A stretch of 34,315 bases of DNA, from positions 1-34,315 of the forward strand of contig JAQTTT010000003.1 of the NCBI GenBank assembly GCA_028710615.1, read 5' to 3'. Positions 1 to 9,372 of this stretch are shown here, piece after piece (the stretch's first letter is position 1; each line of letters begins with the position of its first letter). The notes below the pieces were generated by a model that saw nothing but the letters and a program-made list of their open reading frames with translations, did not search any database and was not told where the DNA came from. Position numbers and translations under genes: made by a program. This stretch comes from Candidatus Nanoarchaeia archaeon (lineage in GTDB: Archaea; Nanobdellota; Nanobdellia; Tiddalikarchaeales; Tiddalikarchaeaceae).

Positions 1-595
1 GCAATTCTTCATCAGTTTTTTTTTCAATATTGCTTTTGGCATTAAACATTTCAATGCCCAATTTTTCAATGCTTATTTTTGCAATCTTGTTTAATCTATC
101 TTTAATTTTTAAATCAATATTTGTTGTTGTTGGGGATTTGAACAAATCCATGTCGCTAATCATTCCTGCCAATAATAATTTTGCAGTTTTTTCAGAAAGC
201 TTTATTTCTTCGTAAAAAAAATATTTTGCTATTATTGTGCATGTTGAGCCAACAGGCTCTGAATGATATTTTATTGGCTTAGATGTTTTAATGTCTCCTG
301 AAATGTTGTGGTGGTCAATTACTTCCATGATTTCCGCTTCTTCAAACCCTTCACCCATTTGGCAGCACGCGCAATGGTCAACAAGAATCACTTTTTTCCC
401 TTTTAATGAATCAATTTTTTTTGGCTCTGGAATATTGAATTTTTCAAGAATGAATCTTGTTTCATCATCAATTTTTCCAAAAACAAAAGCTTGGGCATTG
501 ACTCCCTGTATTTTTTTTAATTCAGCATAAGCTATTGCGCTTGCAACAGTGTCCAAATCAGGATTTTTATGCCCCATTATTATAATGCTTTCCAC
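1..595 (-). CDS. ppaC: Manganese-dependent (family II, DHH superfamily) inorganic pyrophosphatase, C-terminus truncated by window edge
   Basis: Manual reverse-strand translation from GTG at 595: VESIIIMGHKNPDLDTVASAIAYAELKK...VILVDHCACCQMGEGFEEAEIMEVIDHHNI...EPVGSTCTIIAKYFF...LLLAGMISDMDLFKSPTTTN. Matches the family II PPase motifs GH.NPD.D, VDH, DHH, EPVGST and SD...FKSPT. Absent from the ORF track because it is open at the window edge. Confidence 0.9.
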   Translation of the reverse strand, partial: MESIIIMGHKNPDLDTVASAIAYAELKKIQGVNAQAFVFGKIDDETRFILEKFNIPEPKKIDSLKGKKVILVDHCACCQMGEGFEEAEIMEVIDHHNISGDIKTSKPIKYHSEPVGSTCTIIAKYFFYEEIKLSEKTAKLLLAGMISDMDLFKSPTTTNIDLKIKDRLNKIAKISIEKLGIEMFNAKSNIEKKTDEEL

Positions 596-652
596 AATGT
601 TTTAATTAATGAAAAAGGTTTAAAAAAACTTTCGGCATAATTAATAATTGAA

Positions 653-1267
653 GTGAGCACCAAAAAAGCAATGCTTGAATCATTAAAAAACGGGAATTTA
701 ATAAAAAATTCAAATATTTTAAAAGCGTTTAATAAGATTAAAAGAGAGGATTTTTTGCCCGATTATTTGAAGGATTTGGCTTATGCTGATGCTCCTTTGC
801 CCATAAGCAAAACAGAAAGCATGAATCAAATCTCCACAACCCTTTTTTTTATTGATGCCTTGAATCTTAATTCAGGGCATACTGTTCTTGAGGTTGGGGC
901 TGGAAGCGGTTATTCCACAGCGATTTTGTCAGAGATTGTGGGAAAAACCGGGAATGTTGTAAGCTTTGAGCTTGACAAGGAACTGCATGAAAAAGCTAAA
1001 AAGAATTTGAAAAAATATTCAAACGTTACATTGGTTTTGGGCAATGGATTAAAAGGGTTTCCCGACAAAGCGCCGTATGACAGGGCAATCTTGTTTGGAG
1101 CTCTTGAAAAAAATCCTGAAGCAATCATGAATCAATTAAAAGTCGGCGGAGTATTGGTTTATCCCAAAGGCTCAATACTTCAGTCCCTTGTCAGGATTAA
1201 AAAGCTCCAGAAAGGATTGAAATCAGAATCTTTGGGAGAATACAGGCTTTCAAAGCTTATCAATTGA
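653..1267 (+). CDS. pcm: Protein-L-isoaspartate O-methyltransferase family (PCMT), GTG start
   Basis: REDFLP...AYADAPLPI......STTLFFIDALNL..GHTVLEVGAGSGYSTAILSEIVG matches the PCMT SAM-binding motif and N-terminal region. Confidence 0.85.
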   Translation: MSTKKAMLESLKNGNLIKNSNILKAFNKIKREDFLPDYLKDLAYADAPLPISKTESMNQISTTLFFIDALNLNSGHTVLEVGAGSGYSTAILSEIVGKTGNVVSFELDKELHEKAKKNLKKYSNVTLVLGNGLKGFPDKAPYDRAILFGALEKNPEAIMNQLKVGGVLVYPKGSILQSLVRIKKLQKGLKSESLGEYRLSKLIN

Positions 1268-1290
1268 ATTGATTTTTTTTTTGATTAAAG

Positions 1291-1304
1291 GAAAGTATTT
1301 AAAC
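1291..1304 (+). promoter_or_regulatory. Archaeal BRE/TATA-like promoter of the cdc6-spoIIM-aglB-aglH block
   Basis: GAAAGTATTTAAAC centred about 27-29 nt upstream of ATG 1327, consistent with a leaderless or very short leader transcript. Confidence 0.55.
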
Positions 1305-1326
1305 TTTTAAAACTTCCTTTAATATC

Positions 1327-2391
1327 ATGTCTTTATTTAATGATTTATTGTCAAGCGAACAGACTTTATTCATTGATGAAAGCGTTTTGGATTTTGATTA
1401 CATTCCTGACTGCATTAAAAACAGGGATTTTGAAATGAATAAGATTGCTGACAGCATTAAGCCCTTGTTTTTTGACAAAAGGCCTGCAAATGTTTTTATC
1501 ACTGGAAAGCCGGGCATTGGAAAGACTTTGACAGTTAGGTATATTTTGCAGGATTTAAGCGAGAACAGGAATGAGGTGATTCCATGCTATATAAACAATT
1601 GGAAGTGCTCAACGTATCACAGCGTTTTTGTTGAATTAAGCAAGTTTTTTGGGGTTCCTTATCCAAGAAAAGGAGTAAGCACCGATGAGATAATAAGGAA
1701 TATTATTAAAAAAATTGAAGGAAAGAAAGGGGTTGTCATTGTTTTTGATGAGATTGACAAGGCAAAAGACACTGATTTTATTTATCCTTTGGTTGAAGGG
1801 CTTGGAAGAAAAATAGGGATAATTTTGATTTCAAATTATTCTGATTTTTTGAAAAGAATGGATTCAAGGCTGATTTCAAGGCTTAACATTGAAAATCTTG
1901 ATTTCAAGGAATATGATTATTCCCAAGTTTCGGATATTTTAAAGGAAAGGGTTAAATACGCTTTTTTTCCTGATGTTTTTGAAAGCGCTGCATTAAAATT
2001 AGTTGTTGACCATTGCTTTGAAAAAAGGGATTTAAGAATGGGGATATCCCTGCTTTTAAAATCAGGAAGGGCTGCAGAGAATGATGCAAGCAGGAAAATA
2101 AAAGAAGAGCATGTTTTGTCAGCAATTAAAACCCTTAAAAATTCTGCCAAGACCGACATGATTAAAGAATTGCAAGAGCATGAAAAAGCAATAATTAATT
2201 TATTGCAAAACAATAACGGATTAATAACAGGGGAATTATATGAATTGTTCATAAAATCAAATAAAGGAGTGAGCCTCAGAACTTTCAGGAAATACTTAAA
2301 CAGGCTGGAAACCCTTGAATTCATCACCACAGAAGAAACCGGGCAGGGTTTCAGGGGAAAGAGCAGGAAAATATTTTTGAGGAAAAATTAA
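1327..2391 (+). CDS. cdc6: Orc1/Cdc6 family replication initiator AAA+ ATPase
   Basis: Walker A GKPGIGKT, Walker B VIVFDEIDK, sensor-like ILISNYSDF...SRL, and a C-terminal winged-helix-like region. Confidence 0.85.
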   Translation: MSLFNDLLSSEQTLFIDESVLDFDYIPDCIKNRDFEMNKIADSIKPLFFDKRPANVFITGKPGIGKTLTVRYILQDLSENRNEVIPCYINNWKCSTYHSVFVELSKFFGVPYPRKGVSTDEIIRNIIKKIEGKKGVVIVFDEIDKAKDTDFIYPLVEGLGRKIGIILISNYSDFLKRMDSRLISRLNIENLDFKEYDYSQVSDILKERVKYAFFPDVFESAALKLVVDHCFEKRDLRMGISLLLKSGRAAENDASRKIKEEHVLSAIKTLKNSAKTDMIKELQEHEKAIINLLQNNNGLITGELYELFIKSNKGVSLRTFRKYLNRLETLEFITTEETGQGFRGKSRKIFLRKN

Positions 2392-3212
2392 TGGTTTTAG
2401 AAAGCTTAATAACTCCGCGTGAAGTCAGAAAAAACAGCTGGTACTTATTTTTTCTTGGAATCATTTTTTCAAGCTCAGGAATAATTCTTTCAATCTTTGT
2501 ATTTCCGGGAAACGCGGGAATATTCTCTGTTTTTTTGACAACTCTTGCGGCTGCGCCGTTATTCATATTGCTTCTTCAGGAAGAGGAATTATTGTCAATA
2601 AGATTGATTGAAAAAAAACAGCCGATATTCAAGAACAACATTGACATAATAAGCGCTTTCTTTTTTTTGTTTTTAGGATTCACGATTTCATGCATTCTAT
2701 GGTTTTGCTTTTTGCCTGAAGGAACATTTAATTTAGCATTTAATGAGCAATTGAATGAGATATCTTCAATTCAGTCAATAGCAACAGGAAACATTGCGTC
2801 TCCAGGATTATTTGAAACAGTATTAAAAAATAATTTAAGAGTCTTGTTTTTCTGCATGCTTTTTTCATTGATTTACGGGGCAGGAGCCGTATTAATACTT
2901 GCGTGGAATGCAAGCGTTTTAGGCACAGCTGTTGGATTGTTTATTCGGGAAAAAATGGCTTCTGATTCAAGCATGGTTGCAGTGTTTTTGTCAAACCTCC
3001 CTTTCGGGCTTGGGCAATACATGTTTCACGGAGCATTTGAATTAACTGCTTATTTTATAGGAAGCCTTATTGGAGGGATTTTAAGCGCGTCAATTGTGAG
3101 AAAAAGCTTCACTAACAGGAACTTTTTTAAATTATTTAAGAACATAATATTTTTATTGCTTATAAGCATAGCATTAATATTCATAGCAGCAATAATTGAA
3201 GTGAATCTGTGA
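2391..3212 (+). CDS. Stage II sporulation protein M (SpoIIM)-like multi-pass membrane protein
   Basis: Multiple hydrophobic helices; NNLRVLFFCMLFSLIYGAGAVLILAWNASVLGTAVGLF...HGAFELTAYFIGSLIGG resembles the SpoIIM/DUF95 family. Start overlaps the upstream stop (TAATG). Confidence 0.75.
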   Translation: MVLESLITPREVRKNSWYLFFLGIIFSSSGIILSIFVFPGNAGIFSVFLTTLAAAPLFILLLQEEELLSIRLIEKKQPIFKNNIDIISAFFFLFLGFTISCILWFCFLPEGTFNLAFNEQLNEISSIQSIATGNIASPGLFETVLKNNLRVLFFCMLFSLIYGAGAVLILAWNASVLGTAVGLFIREKMASDSSMVAVFLSNLPFGLGQYMFHGAFELTAYFIGSLIGGILSASIVRKSFTNRNFFKLFKNIIFLLLISIALIFIAAIIEVNL

Positions 3213-5872
3213 TGGCAAAGAAAAAAAAAGCTAAAAACGCAAAAAAGGCAAAAGATGATGAAGATGATGATTTTGAATTGGATTTTTCAGGAGTCAAAAA
3301 CTGGCTTGTGAAAAAAAAGAAATACACTTATCCTTTGTCAATAATATTATTAATATCAATAGTCTGCTTTTTTGCTTGGAATGTAAGAACCCAGTCAGCC
3401 GCAAATCTGCAGGGCAAGTTTTTGCTTGGGCTTGACCCCTATTTTTTCTTAAGATACGCCAAAGACATTGTCAGCAATGAATACACGGAAACAGACATAA
3501 TGAGGTTTTATCCAACAGGATTTCAAAGGAATTTGGAATTGCCTTCGCCCTCTTTTGGAACAGCGATTTATTATAAAGCCCTTAATTTTTTGGGATTTAA
3601 TCTGTCAGTGACTGAAACTGGAATACTTTTTCCCGCAATTTCAACAATTTTTGCAATGATATTCTTTTTTTTGTTTGTTAAAGAGGTTTTTAAAAGCAAT
3701 AAAATTGCCTTTGTTTCATCAATGCTTTTAAGCGTAGTGCCGGGATTTTTATTCAGGACCAGCGCAGGATTCCTTGACAAAGAAAGCATAGCAATGGTTT
3801 TCTTTTTTGGATTGATGTTTTTCATGCAAAGGGCTTTTAATCAAAAAATCATTCTTAAAAAAGCGTTTTATGGTTTGCTTTCAGGGATTTTCTTAATGGG
3901 TTCAGCACTATCTTGGGGAGGGGCAAACATACTTTTAATTCCAATGGGAATAAGCTTTGTTTTTTTGATATTTTTCAAGATATCAAAAAGAAGCGATTCA
4001 ATCATTTATCTTATTTTAACTTTATTTTCATTCAGCGTTTCACTAATCACTCCCAGGTATGGCGTGGGGATTGATGTGCTGGAGCATTACATGTTTTTAT
4101 TGATTCCAATATCCCTTTTTTTAAACATCTATTGCCATGAAATTTATCCAAAAATATCAAAATATTTAATCAAATACAAGCCCCAAAATTTGCCTGAGCA
4201 TTTTTATATGCTTGCTGTTGCAATCATCATTATTTTTATAGTTAGCCCAATTTTTCCCGGAATTGATTTTTATCAAAGAATATTTGCATTTATTCAGGAG
4301 CAATTGAATCCTGTTGGCGATGCGTTTTCAAGAAGCGTCAGCGAAAATCAGCCCCCATATTTCATAAGCCTGCAAAGCAATGATTGGTGGAGCGCTTTGA
4401 ATTTCATATTTTTTACAATGATAATAGGCTCCTTTTTTTTATTCTATGAAATGCTTAAAAAATTTCCAAAGCAAAGGCTTGTTTTTTCAATAATTTATGC
4501 ATTAATAATCATGGCGTTTATTTTTTCAAGATTCAGCGATTCGCAGGAATATGCAACATTCAACAGCTTTTTTGAGATGAGAATTCTTGGAATAGAACTG
4601 CATTACATAATACTTTCCTTGTTTTTGATATATTCAGCGTATTTTATCTATAAAAACAGAGAAAGGATGGATGATTTCAGCGAGATAAAATTTGAATATT
4701 TATTCTTGTTCATATTGTTTTTTTTATCAATTGTTGTTTCAAGAGGCTCAATAAGGCTGATTTTCATGGTTTGCCCCTCTGCTGCAATTCTTTCAGGATA
4801 TGCTTTTGAAAAATTAAGCGTGCAAGCGTCAAAAATAATAAAATCATCAAATATTTCATATTTTTTGATTGGAGCAATATTTTTGCTAATATTTTTCCAT
4901 AATTACAATATTTCTTTTAACTCAAACAAGAATTTTTACTCAAGCTTCACAACTGAATGGGATGAGGCAATGCAATGGGTAAGGGAAAACACTGCGAATG
5001 ATAGTGTTTTTACGCATTGGTGGGATTACGGCTACTGGGTGCAGACAATGGGAGAGAGAGCCACAACGCTTGATGGAGGAAACTATTATGTTCAAAGAAA
5101 CCATTTGACTGGAAGGTATTTATTTGCATCAAGGATTTATCAGAATGGAGCATATAATATGACTGAGCCTGCAACGCATTTAATCCATGATTTTGCTGAA
5201 CCGGATTATTTCTTAATCATTGATGATGATGTCTTGAAATTTGTCCAGATGGGAAGGATTGGAAAAAGGCCTGTTCATTATTCTGTTGGAGGATTTTCTG
5301 AAGAGATTGAAAATCCGGGAATTGACAATGCAACGCTTTTTCCAAAGTTATTGTTTTTTGATTCAATTTATGGAGCTTTTCCTGTTCAGGAAGATTTTGT
5401 ATACAATAACTTTATTTTTAAAAAAGAATCGACTTTTGTGTTGGCAATAATTTATCCGTTTAATCCCGAAGAATATGCTTTTGGCAACCCATATGCTTAT
5501 ATTTATAATCAATACATACCTGACCAAAGAATTGTAATTCCCTTTAATGGGCAATGCTTTTTTGGTGAAGGATGCTTTACCCACAGGAGTGATGGAGTCA
5601 GGGAATATCCTCTTTTATTGCAGGATGGGGTTGTATTAATAACTGAGAATGCGTCGGATAATTTATTCACGTATTTATATTTGTTGAATATGAGCGTTCC
5701 GGGATTTGAAATAGCGTATGACAATGAAAGGGCTTTGACTGTTCAGGGAATGGCAAGCCAATCTTTGACAGACATTAAAATTTACAAGATTAACTATGAT
5801 GAATTGGGAAAATGGGCATTGGATGAAGGCTTGCCTGAATATTGGTCTTATCCGGGTGATGCAATTTGGTAA
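3209..5872 (+). CDS. aglB: Archaeal oligosaccharyltransferase AglB / STT3 (dolichyl-phosphooligosaccharide-protein glycotransferase)
   Basis: Multi-TM N-terminus, catalytic WWDYG motif (nt 5018-5032) and downstream DxxKxxxM (DVLKFVQM, nt 5228-5251), the DK-type motif of STT3/AglB. In-frame GTG at 3209 is followed by ATG at 3212. Confidence 0.96.
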   Translation: MMAKKKKAKNAKKAKDDEDDDFELDFSGVKNWLVKKKKYTYPLSIILLISIVCFFAWNVRTQSAANLQGKFLLGLDPYFFLRYAKDIVSNEYTETDIMRFYPTGFQRNLELPSPSFGTAIYYKALNFLGFNLSVTETGILFPAISTIFAMIFFFLFVKEVFKSNKIAFVSSMLLSVVPGFLFRTSAGFLDKESIAMVFFFGLMFFMQRAFNQKIILKKAFYGLLSGIFLMGSALSWGGANILLIPMGISFVFLIFFKISKRSDSIIYLILTLFSFSVSLITPRYGVGIDVLEHYMFLLIPISLFLNIYCHEIYPKISKYLIKYKPQNLPEHFYMLAVAIIIIFIVSPIFPGIDFYQRIFAFIQEQLNPVGDAFSRSVSENQPPYFISLQSNDWWSALNFIFFTMIIGSFFLFYEMLKKFPKQRLVFSIIYALIIMAFIFSRFSDSQEYATFNSFFEMRILGIELHYIILSLFLIYSAYFIYKNRERMDDFSEIKFEYLFLFILFFLSIVVSRGSIRLIFMVCPSAAILSGYAFEKLSVQASKIIKSSNISYFLIGAIFLLIFFHNYNISFNSNKNFYSSFTTEWDEAMQWVRENTANDSVFTHWWDYGYWVQTMGERATTLDGGNYYVQRNHLTGRYLFASRIYQNGAYNMTEPATHLIHDFAEPDYFLIIDDDVLKFVQMGRIGKRPVHYSVGGFSEEIENPGIDNATLFPKLLFFDSIYGAFPVQEDFVYNNFIFKKESTFVLAIIYPFNPEEYAFGNPYAYIYNQYIPDQRIVIPFNGQCFFGEGCFTHRSDGVREYPLLLQDGVVLITENASDNLFTYLYLLNMSVPGFEIAYDNERALTVQGMASQSLTDIKIYKINYDELGKWALDEGLPEYWSYPGDAIW

Positions 5873-6882
5873 TCCTGCTTATTTCATTATTTTTAAGTTT
5901 TTTTATCACGTATTTTGCAACCCCCCAGTTTATCAAATTTTTCAAAGAAATAAAAACAGAAAGCACGGATGTTCATAAAAAAAAGAATCCATTGATTCCA
6001 ATGGGAGGGGGAATATGCGCATTATCAGGATTATTGTCCGGAGTTTTTGTATTCATTGCATTGAATACTTTTTTTCTTAAAAGCCAGCAGGATTATACTG
6101 AATTATTTAGCGGAATTATTTCAATAATGATAATAACTTTTTCAGGATTCTTTGATGATTTGGCAAGCAAGCAGGTAAAATATGAGGGATTCACCTATAA
6201 AAAAGGTTTAAAGCAGTGGCAAAAACCGCTATTAACGCTTCCAGCAGTAATACCTCTAATGGTTATAAATGCGGGCTCAACAGTTATTAATCTCCCTGTT
6301 TTTGGATTTATTGATTTAGGCCTGCTTTATCCCTTGCTAATAATACCTGTTGGAATAATTGGCTGCGCAAACATGGTTAATCTATTGGGGGGATTTAATG
6401 GTTTAGAGGCAAGCATGGGAGCTGTTTATACTTTAAGCCTGGGATTATTTGCATTAAGCATTGGGGAAAATTTGGTTGCTTTAATGCTATTGTGCTCAAC
6501 AGCAGCTTTAATCGCATTTCTAATATTTAATTATTTTCCTGCTAAGATTTTTCCAGGAGACAGCTTGACTTATTTTTTGGGGGTTTTGGTTGCTGTTTGC
6601 GCAATAATGGCTGACATGGAAAAATTTGCATTAATAACAATGTCTTTATTCATTATTGAAGGATTGCTGAAAGCAGCGTCTTTTATTAAGCTTAAAAAAT
6701 TTGCTTCAAGCCTGGGAATGCTTGATGATTCTACTGGGATAATAAAATCAAAATATAATAAGATTTATTCCTTGACTCATTTTGCAATGGGCAAAAAAGG
6801 GGCAACAGAGCAGCAGATAGTCATAAGGTTGCTAATAATGCAGGTATTTGTTGCAATAATTCCATGGCTTCTTTATGCATAA
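5866..6882 (+). CDS. aglH: UDP-GlcNAc:dolichyl-phosphate GlcNAc-1-P transferase-like (GT4 / MraY-ALG7 superfamily), AglH-type
   Basis: Polytopic protein with KKNPLIPMGGG, FSGFFDDLASK, NMVNLLGGFNGLEA and FPGDSLTYFLG, in the order seen in the ALG7/AglH family. TTG start overlaps the aglB end. Confidence 0.85.
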   Translation: MVILLISLFLSFFITYFATPQFIKFFKEIKTESTDVHKKKNPLIPMGGGICALSGLLSGVFVFIALNTFFLKSQQDYTELFSGIISIMIITFSGFFDDLASKQVKYEGFTYKKGLKQWQKPLLTLPAVIPLMVINAGSTVINLPVFGFIDLGLLYPLLIIPVGIIGCANMVNLLGGFNGLEASMGAVYTLSLGLFALSIGENLVALMLLCSTAALIAFLIFNYFPAKIFPGDSLTYFLGVLVAVCAIMADMEKFALITMSLFIIEGLLKAASFIKLKKFASSLGMLDDSTGIIKSKYNKIYSLTHFAMGKKGATEQQIVIRLLIMQVFVAIIPWLLYA

Positions 6883-7758
6883 TCATTTGGTGCTTTCAAC
6901 CCTTTTCCAGACCTGCTTGAATTTTTTTTTAGTTAATTTATCATAAAATATTAATATCCATAAATACAATCTTGCTGGAAACAAAATCAAGCTCCAAAAT
7001 AATTCCCTTAAATTTTTAGCATAGCTGATAGCGTAAAAAGGGCCTTTAATTGCTTCAATTAAAAAACTTCTCATTTTAGGAGTTTTTTTAAAATATTTAT
7101 TTAATTGAGGGTATCCTCCGGCGCTTCTTCTTTTTTGCTTAATCCAATCAGAAAAATTATCAGGGTATTTTGCATAAACTTTTGCTTTAGGCACGTATTC
7201 AGTGTCAAATCCCTTATTCCAAACATATTTGCTCATGTACGCGTCTTCGCTTAATAAATCAGCAGGCAATTCGCTTATAATGCCCGCCCTTAATCCGATT
7301 AAGTTTCCGCTGCAATCAATAAAATTCTTGTTTTTTCTTCTTTTTAATTTTTCTTTATGGGCCGCATCTGCCAATAATTTAGACCAATACCCCATCAAAT
7401 TTTTATTTTTATTTGTGCTTAAAACTTTTCCGCCAGAAATTCCGACCTCCTCATTATCAAAAGAATCAATAATTAAATTAATGCTGTCTTTGTCCAAATA
7501 ATTATCCCCATCGCAAAGAATTAATATCCTTCCTTTTGCTTTCTTAAATCCCATATTCAAAGCATTCCATTTGCCTATTGCATTATCCTTTATTAATCTG
7601 GCTTTTGGATTCGCTTTTTTTGCAGAATCCAAGGTTTCCTTGTCAGGAGCAATAATCAATAATTCATAGGGTTCCTTGATTTTTTGGGAGGCAATGGATT
7701 TAATGCATTTTCCAATAGTTTTAGATTCATTATAAGCAGTGATAATGACTGAAATCAT
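6883..7758 (-). CDS. Family 2 glycosyltransferase, GT-A fold with C-terminal TM segment
   Basis: MISVIITAYNESKTIGKCIKSI..., ILILCDGDNYLD and SEDAYMSKYVWNKGF....KQKRRSAGGY typical of processive-like GT2. Confidence 0.9.
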   Translation of the reverse strand: MISVIITAYNESKTIGKCIKSIASQKIKEPYELLIIAPDKETLDSAKKANPKARLIKDNAIGKWNALNMGFKKAKGRILILCDGDNYLDKDSINLIIDSFDNEEVGISGGKVLSTNKNKNLMGYWSKLLADAAHKEKLKRRKNKNFIDCSGNLIGLRAGIISELPADLLSEDAYMSKYVWNKGFDTEYVPKAKVYAKYPDNFSDWIKQKRRSAGGYPQLNKYFKKTPKMRSFLIEAIKGPFYAISYAKNLRELFWSLILFPARLYLWILIFYDKLTKKKFKQVWKRVESTK

Positions 7759-7850
7759 AAAGTTTTAAATTGGTTATGTTTTTTTAAAAGTTATGGGAAA
7801 TAATTTATTGGGATTATCTGATTCATTTCATCTTTTAAGCATTTTTTGGA

Positions 7851-7863
7851 AAAAGATTTAAAC
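7851..7863 (+). promoter_or_regulatory. Archaeal BRE/TATA-like promoter of the GT2-rfbF-rfbG-reductase operon
   Basis: AAAAGATTTAAAC about 25 nt upstream of ATG 7884; same pattern as 1291-1304. Confidence 0.55.
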
Positions 7864-7883
7864 TTAATGCTTATTAATTTATT

Positions 7884-8573
7884 ATGAAGCCAGCTGAATT
7901 GTCTCTTGTAATCCCTCTTTTTAATGAGGAAGAAAATGTTGTTTCTCTTTTGAATGTTTTGACCTCTGCTTTGAAAAAAGAAGGCATTAGTTATGAAGTG
8001 TTGGCAGTTGATAATGGCTCCATGGATAACACTGGGGATTTAATTGATAAATTTTCTAAAAAATGCAGGAATGTCATAAAAATAAAGGTAAAAGAGAATA
8101 AAGGGTATGGCTTTGGAGTTTTGTCCGGATTAAAAAAAGCCAAAGGAAAATACATTGGATATCTTTGGGGGGATAATCAGATTTCTCCAAAAACAACGAT
8201 TCAGGTTTTTAAAAAATTAAAAAAAGAGAATCTGGATCTATGCAAAATAACAAGGATTGAAAGGACAGAGTCATTGTTAAGGATAATCCAATCCATGATA
8301 TATAATTTACTGGTTAAATTATTGTTTGGTGTTGATTCAAAGGACATGAATGGCTGCCCTAAAATATTCAAAAAAGAGGCGTATGAGAAACTGAATCCTG
8401 AATCAAAAGACTGGTTTTTGGATGCTGAAATAATGATAAAATTGAAAAAAAATAATTTAAAATTCGGAGAAATATCAGTTGTTTCAAAAGACAGGGAAGG
8501 TGGAAAATCAAGCGTCAGCTTATTAACGGGGTTTGAGTTCTTAAAGAATATATTTAAATATAGGTTTATTTAA
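7884..8573 (+). CDS. Family 2 glycosyltransferase (dolichol-phosphate sugar synthase-like)
   Basis: LSLVIPLFNEEENVVSLLNVL...VLAVDNGSMDNTGDLID...NKGYGFGVLSGLKKAKGKYIGYLWGDNQ. Confidence 0.88.
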   Translation: MKPAELSLVIPLFNEEENVVSLLNVLTSALKKEGISYEVLAVDNGSMDNTGDLIDKFSKKCRNVIKIKVKENKGYGFGVLSGLKKAKGKYIGYLWGDNQISPKTTIQVFKKLKKENLDLCKITRIERTESLLRIIQSMIYNLLVKLLFGVDSKDMNGCPKIFKKEAYEKLNPESKDWFLDAEIMIKLKKNNLKFGEISVVSKDREGGKSSVSLLTGFEFLKNIFKYRFI

Positions 8574-8582
8574 TTAAATAAT

Positions 8583-9368
8583 ATGGATAATGTTAAAGTA
8601 GTTATTTTTGCCGGAGGAGCGGGAACCAGGCTAAGGGAAGAAACTGAGTATCGGCCTAAACCAATGGTAACTATTGGCGGAATGCCAATATTATTGCACA
8701 TTATGAAAATTTATTCTCATTATGGTTTTAATGATTTTGTCATTGCATTGGGGTATAAGGGGGATATGATAAAAAAATATTTTTTGGATTATCTTGAATT
8801 GAATAATGATATTGAAGTTAATTTAAAAACAAAAGAAGTTAGGTTTTTGACGGATTTAAAAGAAAATTTGAAGGTGACTTTGGTTGATACGGGCTTGGAT
8901 ACCATGACTGGTGGAAGGCTGAAAAAGCTTCAAAAATATGTTGGGGACAGCACGTTCATGGTTACTTATGGGGATGGGGTTGCGAATATTAATCTGAGAA
9001 AATTATATGATTATCATAAAACTCATGGAAAAATTGCAACAATTACAGGGGTTAGGCCTTCTTCAAGGTTTGGAGAATTAAACATTGAAAAAAACATTGT
9101 CATGGATTTCAGGGAAAAGCCCCAGATTTCAGGAAGCTATATTAACGGAGGCTTCTTTGTTTTTGAGCCCGAATTTTTCAATTATTTAAATGATGATGAG
9201 TCATTGATACTTGAAAGGGAGCCTTTGGAAAAAGTGGCAGAAGATAAAAATTTAATGATATTCAAGCATGACGGATTTTGGAAATGCATGGACACTTATA
9301 AGGATTTTTTGGATTTAAACAGAATAATGTCAGAATCTGCGCCATGGATAAAGGATTTGGAGGATTAA
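8583..9368 (+). CDS. rfbF: Glucose-1-phosphate cytidylyltransferase
   Basis: VVIFAGGAGTRLREETEYRPKPMVTIGGMPILLHIMKIYSHYGFNDFVIALGYKGDMIKKYF and GGFFVFEPEFFNYL are signature RfbF regions. Confidence 0.93.
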   Translation: MDNVKVVIFAGGAGTRLREETEYRPKPMVTIGGMPILLHIMKIYSHYGFNDFVIALGYKGDMIKKYFLDYLELNNDIEVNLKTKEVRFLTDLKENLKVTLVDTGLDTMTGGRLKKLQKYVGDSTFMVTYGDGVANINLRKLYDYHKTHGKIATITGVRPSSRFGELNIEKNIVMDFREKPQISGSYINGGFFVFEPEFFNYLNDDESLILEREPLEKVAEDKNLMIFKHDGFWKCMDTYKDFLDLNRIMSESAPWIKDLED

Positions 9369-9372
9369 ATCC

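Noticed and set aside
30-530. Two plus-strand ORFs (61 and 79 aa) at the left edge
   Set aside because: They are shadows of the minus-strand family II pyrophosphatase, which has clear motifs.
1268-1326. Possible replication origin (ORB boxes) next to cdc6
   Set aside because: The upstream gap is only 59 bp and shows a TATA element and T-runs but no repeated ORB-like G-rich inverted elements.
1917-2330. 137-aa minus-strand ORF opposite cdc6
   Set aside because: Low-complexity antisense translation with no recognisable family; the plus strand encodes a clear Orc1/Cdc6 protein.
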